A program made the position numbers and the translations under genes. Below are positions 38,185 to 47,054 of a stretch of DNA of 64,000 nucleotides, in pieces. The notes below the pieces were generated by a model, which saw only the letters and a program-made list of their open reading frames with translations, was not told the origin of the DNA and did not search any database. How positions within the stretch are numbered: the first letter of the stretch is position 1; every line of letters starts with the position of its first letter. The stretch is from Demequina aestuarii (GTDB lineage Bacteria > Actinomycetota > Actinomycetes > Actinomycetales > Demequinaceae), in contig NZ_BBRD01000002.1 of the NCBI RefSeq assembly GCF_000975095.1, positions 124,001 to 188,000 on the forward strand, read 5' to 3'.

Positions 38185-39645
38185 CTAGCCCCAGACGAGA
38201 CCCTGAGCGGGATCGTTCATCACGCGTCCCACGTCGGAGAGCAGGCGCGCGCCGAGGCCGCCGTCCACAAGACGGTGGTCGAAGCTGAGCGCCAACTGAG
38301 TGACCCAGCGGATCTGGATCTCGCCTTCGTGGACCCACGGCTGCTGCCGCACCGCGCCGAACGCCAGGATCGCGGCCTCGCCGGGATTGAGGATCGGCGT
38401 GCCGGTGTCGATGCCGAGAGCCCCCACGTTGGTGATCGTGATGGTGCCGTCCGACATCGAGCTGGGCGAGAGCTTGCCGGCGCGCGCCTCGGCCGTAAGG
38501 TGCTGCAGCTCGAGCGCGAGCTCGTGCAGCGGGAGGCGGTGGGCGTCCTTGATGTTGGGCACCACGAGTCCGCGAGGCGTGGACGCCGCGATGCCGAGGT
38601 TCACGTAGTGCTTGTAGACGATCTCCTGCGCGGCGTCGTCCCAGGAGGCATTGACCTCGGGGTGACGGCGCACCGCGAGCAGCAGCGCCTTGGCCACGAT
38701 GAGCAGGGGGGTGACCCGCACATCGGCGAAGTCCTTGTCCTGCTTGAGCCGGCTCACCAGGTTCATGGTCTCCGTGACGTCGACCGTCTGGAACTCGGTC
38801 ACATGCGGGGCGGTGAAGGCGGACTGCACCATGGCCTCGGCCGTGCGCTTGCGCACCGACTTCACGGGGACGCGCGTGGTGCGGCCATCCGACTGAGTGG
38901 TGCCGGCGGCGAGCCACGGCTGGTCGTCGCCCGGATAGGTGGCGAGAGTCTGCGCTGACGTGGCCTTGACCTGCTGCTCGACGTCCTCGCGCGTGACCAT
39001 GCCGCCCGGGCCAGAGGGGGTGATGGTCGTGAGGTCCACGCCCAGGTCGCGTGCCAGCTTGCGGACCGGCGGCTTCGCGAGCACGGGGTAGTCGCCCAAG
39101 TCCTGGGCGCCGCCCACGGGTTCGACCGACTCGTCTTTGCGGGGCCTGCGATGAGCGGACCCGGCCTTCACGCCATAGCCGACCAGCACCGCACCGGAGC
39201 CCTCGTCGGAACTCTCTGCCGCCCCCGCATCGGCCGCATCGGGGGTACTGGTCTCAGGCGCGCCAGACCGCGAAGCGGTCGAGGCGGCGTCGACCGAGAG
39301 GTCCTCGCGAGCGGAGCGAGCAGACTGGACCGGTTCGGCCGATGGCGACTCGGACGCGGACTCATCCGCGGAGGGAGCCTCCGAAGGCGCCTCCCCATTC
39401 GGATCCACGTCCACCTCGAGGATGGCGACGCCGACCTCGACGGTCTCGCCCTCCTGCACCAGCAGCCGCGAGACCACGCCCTCGAACGGGCACGGCAGCT
39501 CGACCAGCGACTTGGCGGTCTCGATCTCGACGATGGGCTGGTTGACCTCGACGACGTCGCCGGGCGCCACCATCCAGGTGACGATGTCGGCCTCCGTCAG
39601 GCCCTCGCCTGCGTCCGGCATCGCGAACTGCTCAAAAGTCGGCAT
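38185..39645 (-). CDS. 2-oxoacid dehydrogenase E2 (dihydrolipoamide acyltransferase)
   Basis: A 486-residue acyltransferase, third gene of a dehydrogenase operon. An N-terminal lipoyl domain (residues 5-80) carries the lipoyl Lys in EIETAKSLVELP. An acidic Ser/Ala-rich linker follows, then the E1/E3-binding domain (PPVRKLARDLGVDLTTITPSG) and the catalytic domain ending SFDHRLVDGGLG with the active-site His and Asp. ATG 39645 has GAGGAG six bases upstream. Heterotetrameric E1 partners favour branched-chain 2-oxoacids over pyruvate. No E3 gene is present here. Confidence 0.92.
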   Translation of the reverse strand: MPTFEQFAMPDAGEGLTEADIVTWMVAPGDVVEVNQPIVEIETAKSLVELPCPFEGVVSRLLVQEGETVEVGVAILEVDVDPNGEAPSEAPSADESASESPSAEPVQSARSAREDLSVDAASTASRSGAPETSTPDAADAGAAESSDEGSGAVLVGYGVKAGSAHRRPRKDESVEPVGGAQDLGDYPVLAKPPVRKLARDLGVDLTTITPSGPGGMVTREDVEQQVKATSAQTLATYPGDDQPWLAAGTTQSDGRTTRVPVKSVRKRTAEAMVQSAFTAPHVTEFQTVDVTETMNLVSRLKQDKDFADVRVTPLLIVAKALLLAVRRHPEVNASWDDAAQEIVYKHYVNLGIAASTPRGLVVPNIKDAHRLPLHELALELQHLTAEARAGKLSPSSMSDGTITITNVGALGIDTGTPILNPGEAAILAFGAVRQQPWVHEGEIQIRWVTQLALSFDHRLVDGGLGARLLSDVGRVMNDPAQGLVWG

Positions 39646-39655
39646 GCGGGGCTCC

Positions 39656-40672
39656 TCAGTGCGCCATCACTCGATCGACGGCGTCAAGCACGCGATCGAG
39701 GCTCGGCAGGTAGTCGTGCTCGAACTTGGCTCCAGGGTAGGGCGTGTGGAAGCCTCCCACGCGGAGCACGGGCGCGTGAAGGTGGAAGAAGGCCTGCTCC
39801 GTCACGCGCGCCGACAGCTCCGCGCCCGAGCCGAACGACGTGGGGGCCTCGTGGACCACCACCACTCGACCCGTGCGCTTGGCGGAGTTCACCACGGTGT
39901 CGGAGTCGAGGGGGGAGATGGACCGCAGGTCGATGACCTCGACGTCCGTGCCCTCCTCCCGCGCGACCTCGGCCGCCTGGAGCGCGAGCCGCACGGTCGG
40001 TCCGTACGCCACGAGCGTCACATCGGCGCCTTCGCGGGCCACTCGCGCCTTGGCCATCTCGGCGGTCGCGAGCGCCTCGCCCTCCGGCTGATCGAGCTGG
40101 GCGGCGACGCGTGACGTCTCGACGTCGCCCTTGTCCCAGTACCTCGCCTTGGGCTCGAAGAACATCACCGGGTCCGGGCACGCGATGGACTGCTGAATGA
40201 GGTCGTAGGCGTCCTGGGGCGTCGCGGGAGACACCAGGCGCAGGCCGGCGGTGTGCGCGAACAGCGCCTCGGGGCTCTCCGAGTGGTGCTCGACCGCGCC
40301 GATGCCGCCGGCGAAGGGCACGCGGATCACGATCGGCAGCGTGATGGTGCCCCGCGAGCGGTAGTGCATCTTCGCCAGCTGGGTGGTGATCTGGTCATAC
40401 GCCGGGAAGATGAACCCGTCGAACTGGATCTCGATGACGCTGCGGTAGTCCCGCATCGCCATGCCGATCGCGGTGCCGACGATGCCGGACTCCGCGAGCG
40501 GCGAGTCCATGACCCGCGCGTCGCCGAAGTCCTTGTGGAGACCATCGGTCACGCGGAACACTCCGCCCAGCGCGCCGATGTCCTCACCCATGAGGAGCAC
40601 CTTGGGGTCGCGCTCCATCGCCGCCCGCAGGCCTGCGTTGATGGCACCGGCCATCGTCATCCGCTCGGTCAT
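39656..40672 (-). CDS. 2-oxoacid dehydrogenase E1 beta subunit
   Basis: A 338-residue E1 beta subunit that, with E1 alpha, decarboxylates a 2-oxoacid on thiamine diphosphate. The start MTMAGAINAGLRAAMERDP and LLMGEDIGALGGVFRVT block (Glu contacting TPP) are typical, as are the EIQFDGFIFPAYDQI region and the C-terminal VVVHEAPTSFGSGAELSA segment. Its ATG overlaps the E1 alpha stop (ATGA) and E2 follows after 10 bases, so the three are one transcript. Confidence 0.93.
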   Translation of the reverse strand: MTERMTMAGAINAGLRAAMERDPKVLLMGEDIGALGGVFRVTDGLHKDFGDARVMDSPLAESGIVGTAIGMAMRDYRSVIEIQFDGFIFPAYDQITTQLAKMHYRSRGTITLPIVIRVPFAGGIGAVEHHSESPEALFAHTAGLRLVSPATPQDAYDLIQQSIACPDPVMFFEPKARYWDKGDVETSRVAAQLDQPEGEALATAEMAKARVAREGADVTLVAYGPTVRLALQAAEVAREEGTDVEVIDLRSISPLDSDTVVNSAKRTGRVVVVHEAPTSFGSGAELSARVTEQAFFHLHAPVLRVGGFHTPYPGAKFEHDYLPSLDRVLDAVDRVMAH

Positions 40673-41817
40673 CGGTGCGCCTTCCCCTCAGCCGCGGTCT
40701 CGCCGTCGGCGAACGATGCCTCGTAGCGCTCGAACCATGCGCGCTCCGCTTCGACGGTGGCGTGCGGAAGGGCGTACACATCGTCGAACATGGTGAGAAG
40801 CGGCTCGCGCTCCCACGACCGCACTGCGGTGCGGGCTCGCTCGCACAACGCCTTGGCCTCGGCTTCGACCTCGGCGCGGAACTCGTCCGACAGCTCGCCC
40901 CTGGCGGTCAGGTACGTCTCGAGGCGCGCGATGGGGTCGCGTTCCGCCCAATACGACTCCTGGGCCTTGGACCGGTAGCGCGAGGGGTCGTCGGACGTGG
41001 TGTGCGCGCCCATGCGGTACGTGAAGGCCTCGATGAAGACGGGGCCGCCGCCGGAACGCGCGTGGCGCACCGCCCACTGGGTCACGGCGTGGCACGCGAT
41101 CACGTCGTTGCCGTCGACGCGGACGGTGGGGATGCCAAAGCCCTTGCCGCGGTCCGCGAGGGGAACCCGCGACTGCCGGGTGGCGGGCTCGGAGATCGCG
41201 AACTGATTGTTCTGCACAAAGAACACGACCGGCGCGTTGTAGACGGAGGCGAACGTCAGCGCCTCGCTCACGTCGCCCTGCGACGTGGCGCCATCACCGA
41301 AGTAGCAGACGGCGGCACCGTCCCGGTCAGGATCGCCGCTGGCGACCAGCCCGTCGCGGTCGAGGGCCATCGCGTAGCCCGTGGCGTGCAGAGCGTGGGA
41401 GCCGATGACGAGCGTGTAGAGGTGGAAGCTGTGGTCCTTGGGGTTCCACGCGCCGTGCTGAAGACCGCGGAAGATCTTCAGCACATCGACCAGGTCGACG
41501 TCGCGGGTCAGGGCCACGCCATGCTCGCGGTAGCTGGGGAACACGAAGTCGGGCTCGCGGAGCGCGTGGCCGGAGCCGATCTGCGCACCCTCCTGACCCA
41601 GGGACTGCACCCACAGACCGAGCTCGCCTTGACGCTGCAGGCTGGTGGCCTCCAGGTCGAAGGCACGCAGCACCGTCATATCGCGCCAGAAGGCGCGCAG
41701 GTCGTCCGCGCTCAGGTGCGCCGCATACGGAGAGAAGGTCTCGTTCTCGACCGCCTCGCCCGTGTGCGTGAGCAACTGGACGAGACCGTCAGAAGAGAGA
41801 GGTCCGACTGCGTCCAC
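40669..41817 (-). CDS. 2-oxoacid dehydrogenase E1 alpha subunit
   Basis: A 382-residue E1 alpha subunit. The TPP-binding motif is CYFGDGATSQGDVSEALTFA extending to NNQFAISEP, and the phosphorylation-loop-like region reads TYRMGAHTTSDDPSRYR. PSYREHGVAL and GSHALHATGYAMAL are further family blocks. GTG 41817 was chosen because GGGAG lies five bases upstream; the open frame extends to TTG 41880 but passes through the promoter. Heterotetrameric E1 in actinobacteria usually serves branched-chain 2-oxoacids, which I favour over pyruvate. Confidence 0.92.
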   Translation of the reverse strand: MDAVGPLSSDGLVQLLTHTGEAVENETFSPYAAHLSADDLRAFWRDMTVLRAFDLEATSLQRQGELGLWVQSLGQEGAQIGSGHALREPDFVFPSYREHGVALTRDVDLVDVLKIFRGLQHGAWNPKDHSFHLYTLVIGSHALHATGYAMALDRDGLVASGDPDRDGAAVCYFGDGATSQGDVSEALTFASVYNAPVVFFVQNNQFAISEPATRQSRVPLADRGKGFGIPTVRVDGNDVIACHAVTQWAVRHARSGGGPVFIEAFTYRMGAHTTSDDPSRYRSKAQESYWAERDPIARLETYLTARGELSDEFRAEVEAEAKALCERARTAVRSWEREPLLTMFDDVYALPHATVEAERAWFERYEASFADGETAAEGKAHR

Positions 41818-41873
41818 CGAGGCTCCCAAGGGTCGTGCGACGCGGGACACGACAGCGCCCCGCCTGGCTAACT

Positions 41874-41908
41874 TACGCAAGCGTAGGCTACGGTCGCGTA
41901 GGTTTCAA
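41874..41908 (-). promoter_or_regulatory. Promoter and palindromic operator of the E1/E2 operon
   Basis: On the minus strand TTGAAA (41908-41903), a 17-base spacer and TACGCT (41885-41880) form a good -35/-10 promoter. Two overlapping palindromes cover it: TACGC-AA-GCGTA (41874-41885) over the -10, and CGTAG-G-CTACG (41882-41892), with another CGTAGG at 41897-41902. This arrangement suggests a repressor that responds to branched-chain compounds; the regulator is not in the window. Confidence 0.5.
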
Positions 41909-41912
41909 CCGG

Positions 41913-42674
41913 TCAGTTCTTGGAGGCCTGGTACGCCGCGACCACTTCGTCCGGGTCGCCGTCCATCTTGAGGTTGCCGTGGTCGATCCAGATCACGCGG
42001 GAGCACGTGTCCAGGATGGACCGCATCGAGTGGCTCACCAGGAACACGGATCCGGCCTGCTGCCGCAACTCGCGGATGCGCTGCTCGCTCTTGGCCTTGA
42101 ACTCCTTGTCGCCCACCGCGAGCGCCTCGTCGACCAACAGGATCTGGTGGTCGCGCGACACCGCGATCGAGAACCGCAGCCTCGCCGCCATGCCGGACGA
42201 GTACGTCTTCATGGGCAGATCGATGAACTCTTCGAGGCCGGAGAACTCGACGATCTCCTCGTACGCCTCGCGCGCCTCCGCGGGTGTGTGGCCCAGAGCG
42301 AGCGAGCCGATGATGACGTTGCGCGCGCCGGAGAGATCCGGGATCAGCGCCGCATTGACGCCCAGGAGCGCGGGTCGCGCCGAGGCATAGACCGAGCCCT
42401 TGCTGGGCGTGTGCAGGCCGGCGATGGCACGCATCAGGGTCGACTTGCCGGAGCCGTTGTGGCCCACGACGCCGATGCTCTCGCCCTCGTACGCCGTGAA
42501 CGTCACGCCCTTGAGCGCGTGGACGATCCGCACGCCACGCTGTCGCCGCAGGAGCTGGCGATTGTTAGCCGCCGCCTTGCCGGACGCGAACGTCTTGTAG
42601 TTGACGTGGACGTCGTCCACCACGACGGTGGGGCGGTTCTTGTTGATGGTCACCGATGAGCCTGCGTCAGTCAC
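41913..42674 (-). CDS. Polysaccharide/teichoic-acid ABC exporter ATPase (Wzt/TagH type)
   Basis: A 253-residue ATPase for export of a cell-surface glycan or teichoic acid. Walker A is GHNGSGKST, the signature reads YSSGMAARLRFSIAVS, Walker B is ILLVDEALAVGD and the H-loop is LVSHSM. The ALGVNAALIPDLSGARN block is typical of this subfamily. It lacks the long C-terminal carbohydrate-binding domain of larger Wzt proteins. Its start overlaps the permease stop by 8 bases. Confidence 0.92.
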   Translation of the reverse strand: MTDAGSSVTINKNRPTVVVDDVHVNYKTFASGKAAANNRQLLRRQRGVRIVHALKGVTFTAYEGESIGVVGHNGSGKSTLMRAIAGLHTPSKGSVYASARPALLGVNAALIPDLSGARNVIIGSLALGHTPAEAREAYEEIVEFSGLEEFIDLPMKTYSSGMAARLRFSIAVSRDHQILLVDEALAVGDKEFKAKSEQRIRELRQQAGSVFLVSHSMRSILDTCSRVIWIDHGNLKMDGDPDEVVAAYQASKN

Positions 42675-43524
42675 GTCCGTACCTCTCCTCAGCGCGCCAG
42701 AAGTACACGACGCCGATCGCGAACGTCACGAATGCTGCTCCCGTCGCGACCCACCAGATCAGCGGCGACACCACGTTGCCCTCCACCATGTAGCCGCGCA
42801 CCAGCGCGATGTAGTCGTGCACGGGGTTGAGCTGCGCGAGCCTCAGCAGCTCGGGATCGTCCTTGAGGACGAGCTCGAGCGAGTAGAAGATGCCGCTGGA
42901 GTAGAACAGCACCCGGGTGATGAGCGGGATGAACTGCGTCACGTCGCGCATGTGAACCGTCAGTCGTGCGGAGATGAGCGCGACGCCGAGGTTGAAGAGC
43001 GTCATGAGAGCCATGATCGGCACGATCATCAGCCAGCCCCAGGTGAGCGGCTCGCCGAAGAAGAGCAGGATCGCACCCATCACGATCAGCATGGGGACGA
43101 GCTCGACCACCTGCTGCAGCACGGAAGAGATCGGCAGCAGCATCCGCGGGAAGCTCAGGCTGCGGACCAGAGAGCTATTGCCAATGATCGCGCGGGCACC
43201 GGAGCCGAACGACTTGGAGAAGTACTCGAAGATGAAGACGCCGGACACGAGGAACGGGATGAAGTTCTCGGGCCTCGAGTCGCTGGGCATGATCACGCCG
43301 AAGATCAGCCCGAACAGCGCCGCATTGAGGATGGGCTTGAGCACGATCCAGCCCATGCCCAGCCGGTTGTCGCTCATCGACGCCTGGACCTTGTAGCGCG
43401 CCATCGTGAAGGCGAAGGCGCGACGCCGCCAGAGTTCGGCGACATACTCCGTGAACGGGGGCCGGGCGCCGACGCGCTCCAGGCCGTGCTCGCGCGCGTA
43501 CGCATCGAGGTCAGTTGACGACAC
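42667..43524 (-). CDS. Polysaccharide/teichoic-acid ABC exporter permease (Wzm/TagG type)
   Basis: A 285-residue ABC-2-type permease with six membrane helices. The amphipathic N terminus has LWRRRAFAFTMARYKVQAS, and the segment LGMGWIVLKPILNAALFGLIFG marks the first helix of this family. The C-terminal LNPVHDYIALVRGYM block before the last helix is also typical. GTG 43524 was chosen because GGGAGAAGA precedes it. A TATGTT hexamer at 43578-43583 on the same strand is a candidate -10. The exported polymer is unknown. Confidence 0.92.
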   Translation of the reverse strand: MSSTDLDAYAREHGLERVGARPPFTEYVAELWRRRAFAFTMARYKVQASMSDNRLGMGWIVLKPILNAALFGLIFGVIMPSDSRPENFIPFLVSGVFIFEYFSKSFGSGARAIIGNSSLVRSLSFPRMLLPISSVLQQVVELVPMLIVMGAILLFFGEPLTWGWLMIVPIMALMTLFNLGVALISARLTVHMRDVTQFIPLITRVLFYSSGIFYSLELVLKDDPELLRLAQLNPVHDYIALVRGYMVEGNVVSPLIWWVATGAAFVTFAIGVVYFWRAEERYGRD

Positions 43525-43633
43525 TCTTCTCCCAAGGAAAGGCACGCGGATCGCGCGCGGCGGCGCTCACGAGTGCGAACATAGGCGCAACCAAATTACC
43601 AGCCGCCCGCGATGTCACGTGCACGTCGGCCGC

Positions 43634-44701
43634 TCACAGGCTCGCGAGACCGGCCAAGAACGCGTCGTTCTCCTGGCGGGTGCCGATCGTCACGCGTATC
43701 CCCTCTCCCGCGAACGGTCGCACGAGGATCGCCGGCTCCAGGGCCGCGAGCGCCTGAGCGATGGCGGTGGTGCGCTCACCTGCAGGGAGCCACACGAAGT
43801 TGCCCTGCGCGTCTGGCACCTCCCAGCCGGACTCACGGAGCGCATCGGCCACGCGGGCGCGCTCGGCGACCACCGTCTCCACGCGCTCCATCAGCTCGTC
43901 GCGCGCGTCGAGCGACACGAGGGCCGCGACCTGGGCCGGGGCGGAGACGGAGAACGGCGTGACGCAGGACTTCACCGGGGCAATGAGCCCCTCGGCACCC
44001 GCGACGTAGCCCACCCGTAGTGCCGCCAGGCCGTACGCCTTGGAGAAGGTGCGCGCGATGAGCAGGTTCGGGTGGCGCCTCAGGGCCGCCAGCCCGTCCA
44101 CCGCATCGGCATCGCGCACGAACTCCACGTATGCCTGGTCGAGCACCACCAGCACGCGCCGAGGCACCGCAGCCATGAGGCGCTCGAACTCCTCGAGCCG
44201 CACGGCCGGGCCGGTGGGGTTGTTCGGCGAGCACAGCACCAGCACCCGAGTCGCGTCAGTGACGGCGGCCGCCATCGCGTCCAGGTCGTGGCGCGCGTCG
44301 GCGGCGAGCGGTACCGTCACCGCCGTCGCGCCCGTGATCGCCGTGAGGATCGGGTACGCCTCGAAGCTCCGCCACGGGAAGATCACCTCGTCACCGGGGC
44401 CCGTGTAGGCCTGCAGCACGTGCTGCAGGGCGGCGACGGATCCGCCTCCGACCGCCACGGACGCCGCGTCGAGCCCCAGGTGAGCGCCGATGCGGTCATG
44501 CAGCTCGACCGCGAACATGTCGGGGTAGCGGTGCGCCGCCTCGCCTGCCGCGGCGATGGCCGCGGCCACCATCGGCAGAGGGCGGTACGGAGTCTCGTTG
44601 GACGAGAGCTTGACGGGCGGCAGTCGATCCGCGTCACCACGGGCTCCAGGGATGTACGTGGGGAGCGACGAGACGGCCGGCCGAGGGCGGGGGAGATCCA
44701 T
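43634..44701 (-). CDS. HisC-like aminotransferase (histidinol-phosphate or aromatic)
   Basis: A 355-residue class I/II PLP aminotransferase. It has KLSSNETPYRPLP at the N terminus, CSPNNPTGPAV for PLP, Asp in VVLDQAYVEF and the Schiff-base Lys in TFSKAYGLAALRVGY. The sequence could be histidinol-phosphate aminotransferase or the related aromatic aminotransferase; no his operon is present, so an aromatic role with pheA 10 kb away is possible. It diverges from a holin-like gene 35 bases away. Confidence 0.88.
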   Translation of the reverse strand: MDLPRPRPAVSSLPTYIPGARGDADRLPPVKLSSNETPYRPLPMVAAAIAAAGEAAHRYPDMFAVELHDRIGAHLGLDAASVAVGGGSVAALQHVLQAYTGPGDEVIFPWRSFEAYPILTAITGATAVTVPLAADARHDLDAMAAAVTDATRVLVLCSPNNPTGPAVRLEEFERLMAAVPRRVLVVLDQAYVEFVRDADAVDGLAALRRHPNLLIARTFSKAYGLAALRVGYVAGAEGLIAPVKSCVTPFSVSAPAQVAALVSLDARDELMERVETVVAERARVADALRESGWEVPDAQGNFVWLPAGERTTAIAQALAALEPAILVRPFAGEGIRVTIGTRQENDAFLAGLASL

Positions 44702-44736
44702 GTGACCAGCATGGCAGGTGTGCCAGACTCGTTGCC

Positions 44737-45123
44737 ATGAATTTGTTAGCCCGGGTCGCAGCCACCGCGATCGCCGTCTGGATCACGTCGCTGCTGCCCC
44801 TGGATGTGGAGGTCTCCGGAGGAGAGGCCGAGTGGTGGACTCGCGCCCTCGTGTACCTGGGGATCGGCGCCGTGATCGTGCTGCTCAACCAGATCATCAA
44901 GCCCGTTCTGTCGGTACTCGCGCTGCCCATCACGATCCTCACCCTGGGCCTGTTCGCCCTGGTGATCAGTTGGTTCATCCTGTGGCTCACCGCGTGGATC
45001 TCCGAGCAGGTGGACTTCATGACGCTGTCCATCGGAGGCTTCTGGCAGACGCTGTTCGCGGCGCTGGTGATCAGCATCGTCACCGCGATCATGAGCGCCA
45101 TCCTGGGAGCCCGCCGGGACTGA
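44737..45123 (+). CDS. Phage-holin-4-family membrane protein
   Basis: A 128-residue protein with four membrane helices, matching the phage_holin_4_2 family. The IKPVLSVLALPITILTLGLFALVISW block is the family core (e.g. KPVLSVLALPITILTLGLF). These proteins are common chromosomal genes in actinobacteria and not proof of a prophage; no phage genes surround it. Its 3' end overlaps the convergent hydrolase gene by 35 bases. Cellular role unknown. Confidence 0.85.
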   Translation: MNLLARVAATAIAVWITSLLPLDVEVSGGEAEWWTRALVYLGIGAVIVLLNQIIKPVLSVLALPITILTLGLFALVISWFILWLTAWISEQVDFMTLSIGGFWQTLFAALVISIVTAIMSAILGARRD

Positions 45124-46684
45124 CCCCCCGGCTCTCGGCCGTCCGAGGCCGCCGCTCGGGTGGCGGCGAGCCGACCCGCTCCGTGAAGGTGGGGGCGAAC
45201 TCCCGGCTCGTGGCGGTGCCGCCACCCACGAATCGGGCGGCGCTCGCCCGCCACGCGGTCATCGAGGCGTGGCTCGACGCATCGGCCGCCTGACCCGCCG
45301 CGACGTACGAGGACACAGCGTGGGCACCGATCAGCCCCGTTCCCGCCCGCGCCACCGCCGGGTCGGCCGCCGCACGCAGGTCCGCGACGACGGTCGTGAT
45401 GTGGGGCGCATCGGGAGTGGCCCGCCCGTCGAGCTGATGCACCACCTCCTGCTCGCTCGACAGGTGCAGGTACTGGACGTCGTCACGGTGAGGAATGCGG
45501 TCCGTGGGTGATCCGGCCGCCACCACGTGCGTCACCCAGAACTCATCGCTCGTGTCGGCGGCGAGGGTGGCGGCCACGATTCCTCCCTGGCTGTGGCCCA
45601 CGAGCATCACCGGCTCGTGGGGCAGCACTCCCGCCGCCCGCATCGCGTCGCGTACGAACCGCGCGGTGTCGGTGTCACCACCGGTCACCGCCACCGCGTT
45701 GGTGCGGTTATCGAAGGGCGAGGCGGCGGTCACGGAGAAGTCCTGCGTGCCCGGGATCCGGACCACGTGGGAGCGGGAGCCGTCCGGATGCGCGATCGTC
45801 TCGACGGCGACCATTCCATCGCCGCCCACCTGCAACGGGTCGATCCCGGCGATCAGGTCCGCCACTCCCGTCGGGGCCGCGCGCCTGGACGTGCTGCCGA
45901 TGCGCGGCACCGCTCCGGAGTAGACCGGCTCCTTCCCGATGCGCTCCAACAGACCCAGCACCGCGGCCAGCGAGCCCGCGGTCACCTCGTAGCCCGTCGG
46001 AGCGGGGTCGCGGGGAGCGTCGAACGCCTGAAGAAGCGGCCCGACTGACCTTCCGTTGAGGTAGCCGGTCGTGGGCGGAGGGCGATCCGGCAGCAGGGCC
46101 GCCGCCACCGCCTCCGCTCCGTCGGCGCTCATCGCCAGGCCCATCGCTCCGGCCCCCCACGCCAGGCCGGCCCGCTGCCCGGTGGCGGTCAGCGCGTCGC
46201 CGATGCGCCGGCTCCCACGAGCGGCGGCGCCCACGGCCATCGCGCTGACCGCCGCCAGCGCGCCGTACTGCACCCGCGCCGGGAACATGGCCGTCTGCAC
46301 CAGGTCGCCTCCTGCGCGTCGCCACCATTCGCCGCGGCCGATGCGCTGGCGTGCGGCCGCCTCGGCCTCCTCATAGGCACGCGCCACGGCAGCCAGCCGC
46401 GCCGCAGCATCGGCGATCTCACCCGCGACCGCGACCGCGCCGCCCGTGCCGTGCAGGGCGTCGCCCACCCCCGCATCGGCGCTCACGAGGGCGCCCCGCA
46501 GGGACGGAACCGCATCAGGCAGCGCCCGCTCGAGCCAGTAGACAGCCATCCGCAGCTGGCGTGCCGCCTCGTCCACCTCCACCGCGGCGTGATCGAGCGT
46601 CGCGCTGGCGTACGCGATGTCCTCGGTGAGGGCGACGTGTCCACCCGCTCCGCCGCCGACGGCGATGGGTGGCGGCTCCGTCAT
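45089..46684 (-). CDS. Alpha/beta hydrolase with N-terminal helical (WXG100-like) domain
   Basis: A 531-residue protein. The first 120 or so residues form Ala-rich helices like the ESX/WXG100 helical proteins; the middle has small hydrophobic stretches (about 135-200); the C-terminal 230 residues are an alpha/beta hydrolase with nucleophile motif VGHSQGG. The overall layout resembles actinobacterial surface-associated esterases of the DUF-type hydrolases linked to type VII secretion. Its ATG overlaps the upstream small helical protein by four bases. Substrate unknown. Confidence 0.75.
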   Translation of the reverse strand: MTEPPPIAVGGGAGGHVALTEDIAYASATLDHAAVEVDEAARQLRMAVYWLERALPDAVPSLRGALVSADAGVGDALHGTGGAVAVAGEIADAAARLAAVARAYEEAEAAARQRIGRGEWWRRAGGDLVQTAMFPARVQYGALAAVSAMAVGAAARGSRRIGDALTATGQRAGLAWGAGAMGLAMSADGAEAVAAALLPDRPPPTTGYLNGRSVGPLLQAFDAPRDPAPTGYEVTAGSLAAVLGLLERIGKEPVYSGAVPRIGSTSRRAAPTGVADLIAGIDPLQVGGDGMVAVETIAHPDGSRSHVVRIPGTQDFSVTAASPFDNRTNAVAVTGGDTDTARFVRDAMRAAGVLPHEPVMLVGHSQGGIVAATLAADTSDEFWVTHVVAAGSPTDRIPHRDDVQYLHLSSEQEVVHQLDGRATPDAPHITTVVADLRAAADPAVARAGTGLIGAHAVSSYVAAGQAADASSHASMTAWRASAARFVGGGTATSREFAPTFTERVGSPPPERRPRTAESRGVSPGGLPGWRS

Positions 46685-46959
46685 GACTGGCCGTGCACCC
46701 AGGCGAGGGTGCGAGCGCGGTGCCAGTCATCGCGGCAGCCGTCGACCGTGACCATGAGCCGACGCACCCGCACCTCCACCTCCGCCAGCTCCGAGCGGTA
46801 CTGCGCCGCCGCGACCGACACCCAGTCGACGTCACGCGCGTGAGCCAGAGACGCGAGCGCGCGGCTCAGAGCGGCGTAGGCCTCATCCAAGGGGTGAAGG
46901 GGCAGCAGGAGCGGGGGTGGCGGTGCGGTGCCTCCCCACGTGACGGCGAGCTTGGTCAT
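46681..46959 (-). CDS. Small helical protein coupled to the hydrolase (WXG-like)
   Basis: A 92-residue, mostly helical protein: an N-terminal Pro/Leu-rich segment (GGTAPPPPLLLPLHPLDEA), then two predicted helices with ALSRALASLAHARDVDWVSVAA and the WHRARTLAWVHGQS end. Size and helix-turn-helix layout fit a WXG100-like partner of the downstream hydrolase, though there is no clear WxG motif (a DW is present). Its stop overlaps the hydrolase ATG (ATGA). Confidence 0.65.
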   Translation of the reverse strand: MTKLAVTWGGTAPPPPLLLPLHPLDEAYAALSRALASLAHARDVDWVSVAAAQYRSELAEVEVRVRRLMVTVDGCRDDWHRARTLAWVHGQS

Positions 46960-47054
46960 GGCACGACGCTAGGGACGCGATCCGGGCCGCCGTCCCGCCG
47001 GCCGCCATGCGCTGTGGACAGCGGCCGGGCCCGCGCGGGTGTGCGCGTGGAACA

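Noticed and set aside
44737-45123. Prophage suggested by the holin-family protein
   Set aside because: The family is a common chromosomal membrane protein in actinobacteria, and no phage genes surround it.
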